A DNA stretch of 64,000 nucleotides from Symsagittifera roscoffensis (Eukaryota; Xenacoelomorpha; Acoela; Convolutidae), in NCBI RefSeq assembly GCF_963678635.1, contig NC_087062.1, positions 74,890,349-74,954,348 of the forward strand, read 5' to 3'. Positions 53,370-64,000 of this stretch are shown piece after piece. Numbering within the stretch: the stretch's first letter is position 1; each line of letters begins with the position of its first letter. The translations under genes and the position numbers were made by a program. The notes below the pieces were generated by a model. The model was not told the origin of the DNA and searched no databases. It was given only the letters and a program-made list of their open reading frames with translations.

Positions 53370-54517
53370 GTGGTAAAAGTGACATCTTCAACGACAGCGA
53401 CTTCCCCTCTCTAGTTGCTCTTGAGGCACACTTGACAGCTGTCGAGAACGTAGATGACTACAACGTAATGGCTGCCACTGCTCAAGAAAAGCCAGGGCCC
53501 CACTGGGACGAAGACATCGCACAAACTATGGCCGACAATTTCACAGATTTCTGTGACGATCTGGAAGACGATTTTGTAACTCTTGCAGGCGGAGTTGCAG
53601 ATGAGAATTACGATAATGACTTTCCGGAACTGGGTGCCTTTGATGGTGATTATGAAGACGAAGATGGAAGTTGCGAAGTATATCGTGAAGGCGCTCGAGC
53701 TGATGACTGGAGAGACGTTTTAGCTGAGACCGAAATGGACCAGCATACAGATCCGCTGTTGGAAGAGCGTAAAAAGTTCCTCCTTGGAGATAACTACATG
53801 GACTCCAAGTCTCAGAAGTCAAGATTCACCGAGTATTCTTTAACTTCATCTGCAGTTCCTAGAAGTGAATGTCAAACTGATCTTGATGATCATTTTGAAA
53901 TAATGTATGGTGAGTATGACGACCTTGAAGTTGGCGCTCTAGATCACGAAGAGGTTGAGGGGCATTTGAAAACTGACCACCCTGCAGTATTACACGTACT
54001 GGGTCTAGATGGCGAAGGAAAAGGGCAACCAGTTGTAGACAGCGATGATGATCCAGAAATGAGAGTAACCATAGATGATATTTCGGAGAGACTTCAAGAG
54101 TGCGCTTCAGATGTAGATTCGGATGACTTATTTCCGGAACCAGAACCGAAACCGGAATTCGACTGCGAGTCAATTCTGTCAACCTACTCGAATATCTACA
54201 ACAGACCGAAGGTTATAAAAGCTGAAACTAAAGTGCAATTGGACCAATCAGGAATGCCGAAATTGGAAAAAGATTACCCGGAAAAGTTGCCCCATCCGGA
54301 CGAGTCAGAAATGGATAGACTCAAGTGGATTCCGCCGAATATAAAGAGAAAAGACGAAACTAAAGAGGAAACGAGAGAACGACAGAAAATTCAAAAAGAG
54401 GAACAGAGGCTGAGAAGGATCGAGAAAAAGAACAATAAACTTGCTTTTAAAATGGAAGAAATCCGACAGCAAAGATCTGAAATTAACAAGCAAAGAAGTA
54501 GCGGATTTAAGTATTAG
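53370..54517 (+). CDS. LTV1: LTV1 exon 2
   Basis: Acceptor ttgttttag, entered in phase 1; TAG at 54515-54517. Contains the LTV1 core 'GPHWDEDI...DDLEDDFV' acidic region and the C-terminal basic helix with 'KKNNKLAFK' (KKANKLAFK in human), the part that contacts the pre-40S particle. Asp/Glu-rich throughout the centre. A TGA/TAA-free stretch extends upstream to 53279 but is intronic. Confidence 0.95.
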
Positions 54518-55012
54518 TTGCAATCAAAATTTTTCTCGCCTCATTTTTTTCTAGTGTTCGTAAATATATCAGATAAATCACCAGCGGATTTGGGGGGGGG
54601 GGTTCGACTCCCTCCCTTAGTGATTCGACCCCCTGTCAACCGAAAGTGTCCCCCTATGCACTAATTTGATATATCCATTTTTTGCTAACGGACCCTAAGA
54701 TTTTTCTAAAGGCGCCAATATTTAGCCTGTTTTTTTTCAAATTTTTGGTCAGTTTTCTGGCCAAAACAAGGTCTTTTTAGAGTGCTTTGGGAGAGCTCGG
54801 AAAATCAATTTAGTCAACCTATAAAAAAGGTCGACAAAATTTTCGAAACTTTTTTGAAAATCCCCTCGTGAAAATCCTAGATCCGCACCTGAGAGAAATC
54901 ATTGTTGCATCAGCTCCTGATTTTGATAAAATGATGTTTTCAGATTGTAATTAAATGTTCTAGTTGGTCATTTATTCTCTCTGCTGATCGCAATTGTGAG
55001 TCTGATGATCGA
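54518..55012. other. LTV1-Shc intergenic region with a MITE
   Basis: Contains a hAT-like MITE at about 54581-54892: left end cagcggatttgggg, right end (other strand) caggtgcggatctagg, with flanks 'agataaatca' and 'agagaaatca' as a likely target duplication. A run of about 12 G follows the left end. The Shc promoter should lie in the remaining 120 bases or within the MITE. Confidence 0.6.
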
Positions 55013-55247
55013 ATGAGCCCATTTCCAGCCACAAATGGAATCCATGTGGGCGGTAATGTCAATTTGAACATGCAGCAGCAACCACATCAGTTGTCCTCTC
55101 AGGCGTCTGGCTGGAACCAGATGAGTGGATCTCTGTCTGCCAAGCCTACAACTGGCTGGCTCCATCCAGACGAATCTCTCATAGGAGACGGAGTTAGATT
55201 CCACGTTAACTACGTAGGATGTGTCGCCATTAAGGAGAGCATGCGCA
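55013..55247 (+). CDS. Shc adaptor, exon 1 (start of PTB domain)
   Basis: ATG at 55013; donor GTTAGT at 55248, phase 1. Residues 44-51 (KPTTGWLHP) and 61-78 match the start of the Shc PTB domain; Arg78 corresponds to the phosphotyrosine-contacting Arg67 of human p52 SHC1. The Q/N-rich first 40 residues are probably disordered. The six exons together give 627 aa. Shc links activated receptors to Grb2/Ras at the membrane. Confidence 0.93.
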
Positions 55248-55791
55248 GTTAGTATGTTCAGATAATCTGAAATTGTTCGTTGTTGGTCACAACGTCTTCG
55301 GTCAACGAATCTGAGCACAATTTAATCACGAATTTGTTCATTTGAAATCAGACGCCAATTTCTTAAAGCCTTCCCACTCTTAAACCATGTCTAAACTTCT
55401 AATCAACTGAAATGACACTTTTCGATCCTTGCTTAAATTTAGCAGTAACCTTAAATATAAGGTAAGGTGTGATGTTTTTTCGTAATCAAATATGTACAAA
55501 ACTGAAACCGACCAGCTACTAAAAAGCTACTAAGTTTCGTCTTTTCATGGTCATGCAATAGTTTTATGGGAGCTTTTAGGATTCTAAAGAAAATAATTAC
55601 CCTTCGCTTAAGGGTTCAAAAGAACGCAGAAGCTCTGATCATCGTGTAGCGCTTATAAGTCTTATAATCAGTGGACAAATTAAAAATTATCTGTCCTCAA
55701 AGCATTCATTTCATTGTCTAGCATTGATCTGTTTTTGGTATTCCTATCCATAAAAGGACGTCGAGCACTGATATTTTTCTTTGTGTTGTAG

Positions 55792-55905
55792 ATTTGGACT
55801 TCGACAAGCGTACTTTATTGGCTAGAGAAGCTATCTGCCAAGTGGTGCATTTCACTCACTATAAACACCTGCAAAACTGGACGCCAAATGAACAGCTGCA
55901 GAAAA
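55792..55905 (+). CDS. Shc exon 2 (PTB domain)
   Basis: Acceptor ttgtag, donor GTAAGA at 55906, phase 1 in and out. Begins LDFDKRT (LDFNTRT in human) and covers the first PTB helix. The following variable insert is shorter than in vertebrates. Confidence 0.93.
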
Positions 55906-56939
55906 GTAAGAGAATTAACAAGAAAATGTATTGGAAATTTCAGTTTGTTGTGATACCAGAGGAATAATTTGGTAAACTTCAATTTATGCGGCGCTTAGTT
56001 TAAGTGGAACCGGTATTTTACATCGATTTTACCATAGATAAATGAAGTTTTTGCCTGATAGTGTTTTTCCTTTCATCGCTGATAAAGTGTAAACGAACGA
56101 AATGATTATTAATAGTCGATGAACGTTGTGAAGTCTCTTATATAGAGCATGATGGTTTTTTGTTTGTGTGATTTTTAGCGGTTCGACATCTGATTTTTTT
56201 GAAAGTTCTGTTCATTTTCTTGTTATGAAGAGCTATAGTTCAGAGTTATAGTTCTTGTTATAGTTCAGAGAGCTATAAGACCATAAATGTTATACATTTT
56301 TTGAAATTCAAAAATTGAAGTTTCATCTCGCTTCATAAGAACTTATAAAAATTAATAAACCATTCAGCGCATGTGGTATAGAAGTAAAACACCTGTTTGA
56401 GATGACAAAAGTTTCGAATCCGACCGGGATCTATTTTTTTGTTCAAACTAGAAAGTTTCTGCTTTTTAGCACTATTGTCCCTCTGTTTGTTTTTGTTTGT
56501 CGGCTTAGTTCCAGTAGCACGGACTCTTTGTAAATGTTAAGCTTTCTTCAAGTTCCTGAATGCGATTTCTAAAGCCCATTGGTGGAGGTAATTGAGTTCC
56601 AAGTTTTTCGCTGAATTTTAGTTGAATTTTTTTTTCGTATCTGCAACCACTTTTGTAAATCTGCATTCCAGACTTGTTGTAAGCGTGTTCGCGTTTCAAA
56701 TACCAGTTCTATTTACATTAGTGAGCCTAAGTGAGCGTAGTCTAAGAATACGAATATTCTTTTTTCCCAAGCTAAGTAGCAAATATTGATGCCACTTTTG
56801 GTGGCTCCGTTACGGCTATTTGATAAAATGTGCTTTGTCATAAGATTAGTACTAAGTTGAGGCCTTTTCAATCCATCGAATGAATAGAAAAAAGCTGCTT
56901 GCTTCAAACAAAAGTACTATAATTGCACTTGCTATCAGC

Positions 56940-57250
56940 TTAGTGTGTTATTACGAACCTTCTTTTTTCTAACTTATCTCGCAAACAAAAGTGTTCCTTA
57001 AAAGTGTTCACTTATTTGGAAATTTCACTGTAGCAATGGGAAATTGCATAGCATTTGTTCTCTCCTTCATTTGTGAATGAGTGGTTATTTGTACCAAAGT
57101 TTCCGTTGCTTAGTGGTTAGTGTGTGAGCCTCTTAATCTCTAGGTCGCAGGTTCGAATCTCAGAGGTATAAAGATTTTTGCTAATTCGAGGATTATTTTC
57201 ATTTTTTATTATTGCATTATAGAGCTGCGTTTTGTCGTGGCCTTGAAAGT
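56940..57250 (+). repeat. tRNA-like repeat, second copy
   Basis: B box ggttcgaatct at 57150-57160 and loop CTCTTAA (57129-57135), where the 51.5-kb copy has CTCATAA. Tail and 5' flank match the 51320-51710 copy at perhaps 65-70%. Confidence 0.6.
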
Positions 57251-57429
57251 GTTTGCGAAGCAAAGCTTGGCCTCTGTGTAAAAATTTGATTTCAGAAAAT
57301 TTTCAACTCAATATATCTCGCAATTTTTGTGAAATGCATAATATATGCATAATTTGGCTTTATGCGTTCCAATTTATTACATGCAAATTTAGTGTAGAGG
57401 CCTTCAGTTTTTTATATTCCAATTTATTA

Positions 57430-57960
57430 CATGCAGGTCGTAGATTCGAATCCGATATGTAGCAAAGTTTTACTAATTCGAGGCTTATTTATACTTTTTA
57501 GTTCACTTTTTAAGGCTGCTTTTGTGTCGATTTCTCGTGTTTGCGAAGAGCAGCCTCGTTTTGTCTATATTTGTTTGATTTGTTTTTAAATTTTCCAACT
57601 ACGGTTCGGCATATTTTCATCGTTTTTCTTGGTTTTTGTGTAGTTGGTTCTTTTTTCGATTTATACCTAGTCGATATCATATTGCATCGTTGGATGAGCG
57701 AAACAAGTTAAAGCATGTGTCTTTTGAGGGGGTAAATTAAGATTTTTGAAAGTTAGTTTTTTAACTGACTGACGGGCTGTTCTACCGCTTCAACGCTGTC
57801 GTTATTTTCAATTGTCCTTTTTGTCATACTTTTTTACGAAGTTAAGTATATGAAAATTTTAGGTAGGCAAGGCGGCTTCTTTCGAAATTTTTAAAAACTT
57901 TTGTTTCAACTTAGCTTCTTTTTGTCAGATTTTTTACTTCTATTTTGTCATGCTATCTTT
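57430..57960 (+). repeat. Truncated tRNA-like repeat and tail, copy A
   Basis: Starts near the B box (gattcgaatcc, 57441-57451), then the shared tail 'actaattcgaggcttattt'. Same block at 59003-59545. Confidence 0.65.
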
Positions 57961-59002
57961 GTGTTGTATCGCAAGTGGTGCGAAGCTCTGCTTTGATTCT
58001 GTTAAAAATTTGTTCACGCTCAAATTTGATTTTTTTTGCAATTTTTTGAAGATCACTTCATTTTCTCTGTTAAATGAAGGCAAACTGCACTTTCGAACAG
58101 CAAAAAAAACATTGGTCACGAAATTGTGAATGAATTCTGGTTTCAAAACTGCAGTTTTAGTTTCAAAATATTACCCCAGTGGAATGGTTCCAAGAGTTAA
58201 CATTATTTGAATTCAAAGAGCTTCAACTTGATGTTATTTTTTTCAAATTTCAATATTTAAAAATGTTCAAAAAAATTTCAACCGATTCGTTGTTCTTTCA
58301 ATCGTGTTTTTTGTTCTTTCAGTCAATCATCGAAGATTTTTGAAATTAAAAGAGCTGAAAGGTGATATATATTTTTTGAAATTTGAAAGTTCGTTTATTA
58401 AGAGTAATGAACGTAGTGAAGACCCATATATAGGTCTTGCTGATTTTTTTTTCTTTTCAGGAAAAAGTCTAAAGTTTGTTCACGCTCAATTTTGATTTTT
58501 CGCGATTTGACTTGTGATTTCTTTTTAAGGTCATTGCATTTCTATTGTTAAAAGGAAGTCAAACTCCACTATCGATCAGCAAAATTGTTAAGGTCACGAA
58601 AAACGAGATCGACTTCTAATTTTGAAATTGGAAAATAATTATCAGACTTCCCAGCGAAATAAAAGTTATTTATTGATCCAGTTTTCTCAAATTGGGTTAA
58701 TTTTAACAAAAAAAGTGTCCATCATAAATTGTTCTACAAATTCAAAGAGCTTTAAGTCCATGTATTTGTTTTTTTCTAAATTCAAAAGCTTAAGATTTTT
58801 TTAAAAAATCAGTTTTTGTTTTAGTTTCATTGCGCTCATTACTCTTCTCCAACTACAATTGTTCTTAATTATACCAGAAAATTTAAAAATTCGAGTTTGT
58901 ATATGTAGCTGCTTTATTTGAGACTAGTGTTAGAATAGTTAAGAGTGTTTCGAATAGATAAGACTAGTGTTTCGATTAGTTAAGAGTCGGGGGCCGAGTG
59001 GG

Positions 59003-59545
59003 CAGGTCGTAGATTCGAATCCGATATGTAGCAAAGTTTTACTAATTCGAGGCTTATTTATACTTTTTAGTTCACTTTTTAAGGCTGCTTTTGTGTCGAT
59101 TTCTCGTGTTTGCGAAGAGCAGCCTCGTTTTGTGTCTATATTTGTTTGATTTGTTTTTAAATTTTCCAACTACGGTTCGGCATATTTTCATCGTTTTTCT
59201 TGGTTTTTGTGTAGTTGGTTCTTTTTTCGATTTATACCTAGTCGATATCATATTGCATCGTTGGATGAGCGAAACAAGTTAAAGCATGTGTCTTTTGAGG
59301 GGGTAAATTAAGATTTTTGAAAGTTAGTTTTTTATGAACTCGGGCTGACGGGCTGTTCTACCGCTTCGACGCTGTCGTTATTTTCAATTGTCCTTTTTGT
59401 CATACTTTTTTACGAAGTTAAGTATATGAATATTTTCGGTAGGCAAGGCGGCTTCTTTCGAAATTTTTAAAAACTTTTGTTTCGACTTAGCTTCTTTTTG
59501 TCTGGTTTTTTACTTCTATTTTGTCATGCTATCTTTGTGTTGTAT
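59003..59545 (+). repeat. Truncated tRNA-like repeat and tail, copy B
   Basis: About 97% identical to 57430-57960, an offset of about 1570 bases; preceded by 'gggccgagtgg', part of an A box, so this copy once reached further 5' but lost the anticodon arm. Confidence 0.65.
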
Positions 59546-60653
59546 CTTTGTGTTGTATGTTATTTTTTTCAAATTTCAATATTTAAAAATGTTCAAAAAA
59601 ATTTCAATCGATTCGTTGTTCTTTCAATCGTTTTTTTTTTCGGTTTCCTTTTTCTGTTCATTCGCTTTTTGAAACTGGGTTGACTTTTTGATCAAATTTG
59701 TATAAACATTCCTGAAATTGGACGCCGAGGCAAAGCAGAGCTTCGAACAACTTGCGATACCTTATAAACAGCATGGCAAGCTATACTACAGAAAAATAGA
59801 GGAAATATACCAAACAAAGCAATTATTTGAGCAAAAAATAATGAAAAAAAGTGCTGCTACCCAAATTCTTGTCTCGACGAATTAATTTCAATTTGAAGAA
59901 AACATGCCATGGAACACAATTGCCAGCGTTGGATTAGATTTCAGGCACAATTTATCTAGCGGGGATTAAGTCGACAGTACTTAGGTAGACGCACGTTGAG
60001 CATAACTCTAAATTGTTGTCGCGAAAATTTAACCAGAAAAATTTGAAGCTCGGAAGTTTTTACATCGCTCCACCCTGAAGCACACGCATAAATATTTTTG
60101 TCACCCTCCAAATGACGCAAAATGAGGCGAGTCTCTCGATAACTCATCGATTTAGATTTAAACCTGTCTTGCGAAAAAATTGAGCATGAATTTATACAAA
60201 ATTGGATCTATTTAATTTACAAAATACTGAATTACATCAAAATGACTTTAAAAATAGACATCAAAATGACACATAACTGTAATGTTAGTAGTCCAGTAGT
60301 TTATTTTGGATTTTCATGAGCTTGAGCATGTCAGCACCTGAATGTGGTCCTCCTACTGGCCAATAATTTTGTACTGTCCAATGAGTAAGCACAGTGATTT
60401 TGTTTAACAAGTTGTTAGCCCGAAAGAAGTCTATATTCCGATTTGATAAATAAAGAACGCAAGCATATAGAATTTTTATATAAAGCTTAGATTTTTTTTA
60501 TTTTTCTGGAGATCACTAAAATTTTTTAACTCTGTCGTCTATGCTTGGTTGTGCTTGTAAAGTGCTCATCCGCCCTTAATCTGTTCTTCTCGCAAAAGCC
60601 CTTGCTTCTATTTTGAATGTTATCAAGTGTAATGGTTGTCTTTTGTTGTGCAG

Positions 60654-60809
60654 CTGAGCTGAGTCGCATGATAGACACTCGCTACACCTCACCCAGTGCG
60701 GGATCGAGAGTGTTGCTGACCATATCCACCGATGCAATAACCCTCATGTCAGTGGACAATCAGAAGCCGGTACTCAAACACGAAATGAGCTCAATCTCAT
60801 TCGCATCAG
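60654..60809 (+). CDS. Shc exon 3 (PTB domain)
   Basis: Acceptor gtgcag, donor GTCAGC at 60810. Encodes the PTB centre with 'VLLTISTDAITLM' and 'MSSISFASG' (MQSISFASG in human). Phase 1 on both sides. Confidence 0.95.
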
Positions 60810-62212
60810 GTCAGCAGACTACCTCAAGAATATTAATTTTTTGTTCGTGCCGAAGAAATAGGATATTTTGCGAGAAGTCTGCTAGCTCATTGTTTGTTCG
60901 TTTTTCAGTTGCTTTTTTGCCGTTTTCTCGAATTAGATTTCTAAGTCAATTTTTTGCCGCTTTCTTGAAGCCAACTCGTAGTCTGTGCCGGAAGCCAGTT
61001 CTTGAAGGCAACTCGTAGTCTGTGCCGGAAATTTGGTCTGAAAGTTAGACATTTCACAAGTTTCAAGGTGTTGGACGATAAATTATGTGGTAGAGCAACT
61101 AGCCGAAATATGAACTTAAACTAACCATTAAGTTTCAATGGACCGAGTGAAAACATTTATTTAGATTTGTTTTTTATTTTAATCAAGCTACGATTGGATT
61201 TTTCCAAGTTTATTTAATTAATTTACCAAAAGAAGGAAAATCACGTTCTCAAATAACGAAAGTTCAATTAGATCAAAAGAAAAAAGCGATTGAAATTTCG
61301 AATTTTGAAAAAATTGTCAGTTTTCTCATTGAACTAGATTTGTTGAAAAAAGTCAATCATCGAAGATTCTTGAAATTAAAAGAGCTGAAAGGTGATATAT
61401 ATTTTTTGAAATTTGAAAGTTCGTTTATTAAGAGTAATGAACGTAGTGAAGACCCATATATAGGTCTTGCTGATTTTTTTGTTTTTCTTTTCAGGAAAAA
61501 GTACAAAGTTTGTTCACGCTCAATTTTGATTTTTCGCGATTTGACTTGTGATTTCTTTTTAAGGTCAGTGCATTTCTATTGTTAAAAGGAAGTCAAACTC
61601 CACTATCGAACTGCAAAATTGTTAAGGTCACGAAAAACGAGATCGACTTCTAATTTTGAAATTGGAAAATAATTATCAGACTTCCCAGCGAAATAAAAGT
61701 TATTTATTGATCCAGTTTTCTCAAATTGGGTTAATTTTAACAAAAAAAGTGTCCATCATAAATTGTTCTATAAATTCAAAGAACTTTAAGGCCAACTAAT
61801 TTTTTATTCGAAACTCAAAAGTTTAAGATTTTGAAAAAAAAACAAGCCAGTTTTTTTTCAGTTTCCTTGCGTTCATTACCGTTTTCCAACTGTCAGTTGG
61901 CTATGTTTGTGTGAAAAGTCCATCTTTCTGGGTCTCCTTTAGTTGAATGACTTTACTAATATATATTCACTTTATGTGATGAGCAGTAACCTAATCGTTG
62001 CTTAACTTTTCGGCCGGTTATCAGATTACGATCGTTGTAATTTCGGTTATAATTCGGGAGGTTAACCCTGTTTTCTTAATTTTGAAGCCTAAGCCATTTT
62101 AGTCAACAATTTGAGTCTTCCATGAAACAGTGCCACTGTAAAATCTGTTAATTGAATGCTTTATGCATTGAGACGCAGTTATGACGCAGATAATTCAGAT
62201 CCTGGTTTTCAG
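60810..62212 (+). other. Shc intron 3
   Basis: 1.4 kb. 61352-61790 duplicates 58320-58760 of intron 2 (about 96%). A tandem 'ctcgtagtctgtgccgga' doublet lies at 60977-61030. No coding sequence. Confidence 0.8.
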
Positions 62213-62348
62213 GCGGTGACGGTGAAACGAGTGAGTTCATAGGCTACGTTGCCAAAGACGCCGACAACTCGCGGGCATGTCACGTGGTGGAAGTCCCCGC
62301 CCTAGCCCCTGACGTCATAGCTACAATCGGACAAGCATTTGAACTTCG
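62213..62348 (+). CDS. Shc exon 4 (end of PTB domain)
   Basis: Acceptor ttttcag, donor GTTTGA at 62349, phase 1 in and 2 out. Contains 'GYVAKD' and 'SRACHVVEV': the Lys and Arg match Lys169 and Arg175 of human p52 SHC1, the other two phosphotyrosine contacts, so the PTB pocket is complete. Ends in the C-terminal helix 'IGQAFELR'. Confidence 0.95.
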
Positions 62349-62589
62349 GTTTGAATTTTTTTTAGCTCGTTGAAAATATTTGATTTTAGCAATGTATTAA
62401 CAATACCAAAACAACAGTCTGAAATACATGGCTTAAATTATGTGAGGTGACAATTCGTCGCAAGCGACAATTCGCGACAATATCTTAAGCGTCTCGCTGT
62501 AGCATTTCAGGAGCTTTTTTATAAATTCAGATTCGTTTTTCCATTCATGTTTCAGTAATCCATATGCTTGTACTTAAATCTCATTTCAG

Positions 62590-62693
62590 GTATAAGCAAC
62601 ATATTCAAGGAAATCCGGGCAGTGGTCTTCTAAACAACATGCCTCCAAATACAAACGGGGTTTTGAGAACAGGGCCTCAAATGATAACAAACG
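62590..62693 (+). CDS. Shc exon 5
   Basis: Acceptor atttcag, donor GTTAGT at 62694. Begins YKQHI (FKQYL in human), the end of the PTB helix, then a Gly/Asn-rich linker. Confidence 0.9.
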
Positions 62694-62762
62694 GTTAGTA
62701 GCAATCAAAGCTCGCTAGTTGTGGGTTGAATTCAAACGAAAATTGAGTTTTCTTTCATTCAG

Positions 62763-63901
62763 ATTCGAAGTGGGGCGACGAAACGGCATCTCAATACTCG
62801 CAAAACAGTAACTGCATCAATCAATTAGTAGACCGTCGACTTTCGAAAGATCCTTCAATGCTTTCGAACCATCGTCAAAGTATGATCAGTCAGCGCAACT
62901 CGCAGTACATGATGCAAAATGTACAACCTCCTGGTCCTAGACAGGGATTTGAAGATAACTTTGTGCCCCAAAACCCTGCCCCTTACATAAATATGAATCA
63001 AAATTCTCATCCTCAAAATGGAATTGGGTTTAATCAGGCGATGTCCGTAAACACTGATTTGAGTTCAAACTCGGGGAATCCAAATGGATCTGTGAACTTC
63101 AGGAACAGTTTCACGCCGACGAATGGACTGGACCAAATTATGACGTCACCGAACCAACAGTTGAACCAACAGAAACAGATGCAGACATTTTACCAGTCCA
63201 GTCCTCCGGTGCCGATGCCGAGGAGAAATGCTCCTGGAGTGACATTTTCAGACAACTCACAAGCTGCTTCCAATCTAGCCGTCATTATGAACCAGTCTCA
63301 CCACGTTCAGCATCCAGCGCCTGGAACTAATATCACGGACCCTGGAAATGTACCCAGAATCCCAGACCGCAAGTCTCCGAAACCGGGAGACGGAAAACTG
63401 GTGCCATCGCCACATGCGAATCTAAACATGCCAGATTTATTATCAAACCAGCAGACCAGCACAGTTGCTAATAAAGCGGGAAACCGGAGTTCAAATGCGT
63501 CATCTGCTGATGAAAATTTGATTGCCATACCTCAGACAGAAAGCGTTCTTCCACTTAATTCTCAAGTTTGGTTCCATGGCGCTATTTCACGCACGGAAAG
63601 CGAACGGAGGCTAAGGAAAGATGGCGACTTTTTGGTCCGAGAGAAGCAAGCGGCTGCTACTGATACAAAGCAATACGTTCTATCCGGGTACCAAGGAGGT
63701 GTTGTGAAGCACTTACTTTTAGTTGACCCGCATGGCCGTGTGAGAACAAAAAACAACATTTTCGAAAGTGTTGGTCATCTTATCACACATCACATGCGGA
63801 ATAATATCCCAATCATAAGTTCAGACAGTCAAGTCAGATTGGGGAACCCTGTCAAGAAACCAAGTCCTCCGAGGCCTGGAATGCATGCCACTGAAATTTA
63901 A
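62763..63901 (+). CDS. Shc exon 6 (CH1 linker and SH2 domain)
   Basis: Acceptor cattcag; TAA at 63899-63901. The Gln/Asn/Pro-rich linker contains one Grb2-type motif Y-I-N-M (Tyr at 62984-62986, residue about 323), matching the human Y317-V-N-V site; the human YYN pair (Tyr239/240) is not seen. The SH2 domain (from 63565) starts VWFHGAISR and has FLVRE with the phosphotyrosine-binding Arg, and 'HLLLVDP' and 'PIIS' as in Shc. Ends with a Pro-rich tail (PSPPRP). Confidence 0.96.
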
Positions 63902-64000
63902 TTATTGAGGAGCTGTTACACTGCTGATCATTTTGTTTCTGTCATACATTGATTGCGCAGTTTTGAATTGAAGATTGCTTCACAGATATTTGATTAGTGA
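63902..64000 (+). other. Start of the Shc 3' untranslated region
   Basis: Follows the Shc stop; no poly(A) signal before the window ends. Confidence 0.6.

Larger units (their letters stand above)
55906..60653 (+). other. Shc intron 2 (4.7 kb) with tRNA-like and duplicated repeats
   Basis: Holds tRNA-like SINE copies (below) and duplicated blocks: 57436-57960 recurs at 59005-59545, and 58233-58305 at 59558-59630; 58320-58760 recurs in intron 3 at 61352-61790. A weaker tRNA-like sequence with 'gtttcgaatcc' lies at 56385-56440. No coding sequence recognised. Confidence 0.8.

Overview
This is eukaryotic DNA, almost certainly from an invertebrate animal. The right half holds three spliced host genes on the + strand with GT-AG introns: a ZNF800-like C2H2 zinc-finger gene, the ribosome-biogenesis factor LTV1, and an Shc adaptor (PTB-SH2). 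Shc is known from animals and their close relatives, so the host is an animal; I cannot place it more precisely. Host DNA is AT-rich and full of young tandem and segmental duplications.

Left part (1-7100): a decayed, stop-riddled relative of the 3' half of a giant retroelement, coding direction +, with a roughly 1 kb segment present three times.

Middle (7101-31384): one giant Ty3/gypsy LTR retrotransposon, 24.3 kb, coding direction -. Its two 1614-bp LTRs differ at one base that I can see, so the insertion is recent. Element order, reading leftward on the - strand: 5' LTR; a 1.6 kb leader with a 14-bp minisatellite; ORF0; gag (with a perfect-looking 961-bp tandem duplication); pol (zinc knuckle, protease, RT, RNase H, integrase, then a long tail ending in a macro-like domain); a spacer with a possible central polypurine tract; then about 9 kb of extra ORFs where an env would usually sit: coiled-coil ORF3, SGNH-hydrolase-like ORF4, ORF5 with a second GxND-type motif, ORF6, ORF7, and the 1079-aa ORF8; then a 3' UTR and the 3' LTR. 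Neighbouring ORFs are repeatedly in one frame split by a single stop codon (TAA, TGA, TAG, TGA), or separated by a simple frame change. This is odd in so young a copy. The hexamer CTCAAG/CTTGAG is strongly over-represented through the element, LTRs included, but not in the decayed relative or the host DNA.

Right part (31385-64000): a ZNF800-like gene (exons at 33461, 33713 and 38865) whose exons are copied in a segmental duplication (units about 36177-40881 and 40882-45601, plus a partial unit from 33646). The duplication also made a broken copy of LTV1 exon 1. The real LTV1 runs 45389-54517; its intron carries four nearly identical 1227-bp tandem repeats, a tRNA-Met-like repeat and a hAT-like MITE. 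Shc follows (six exons, 55013-63901, 627 aa), with introns full of duplicated repeat blocks.
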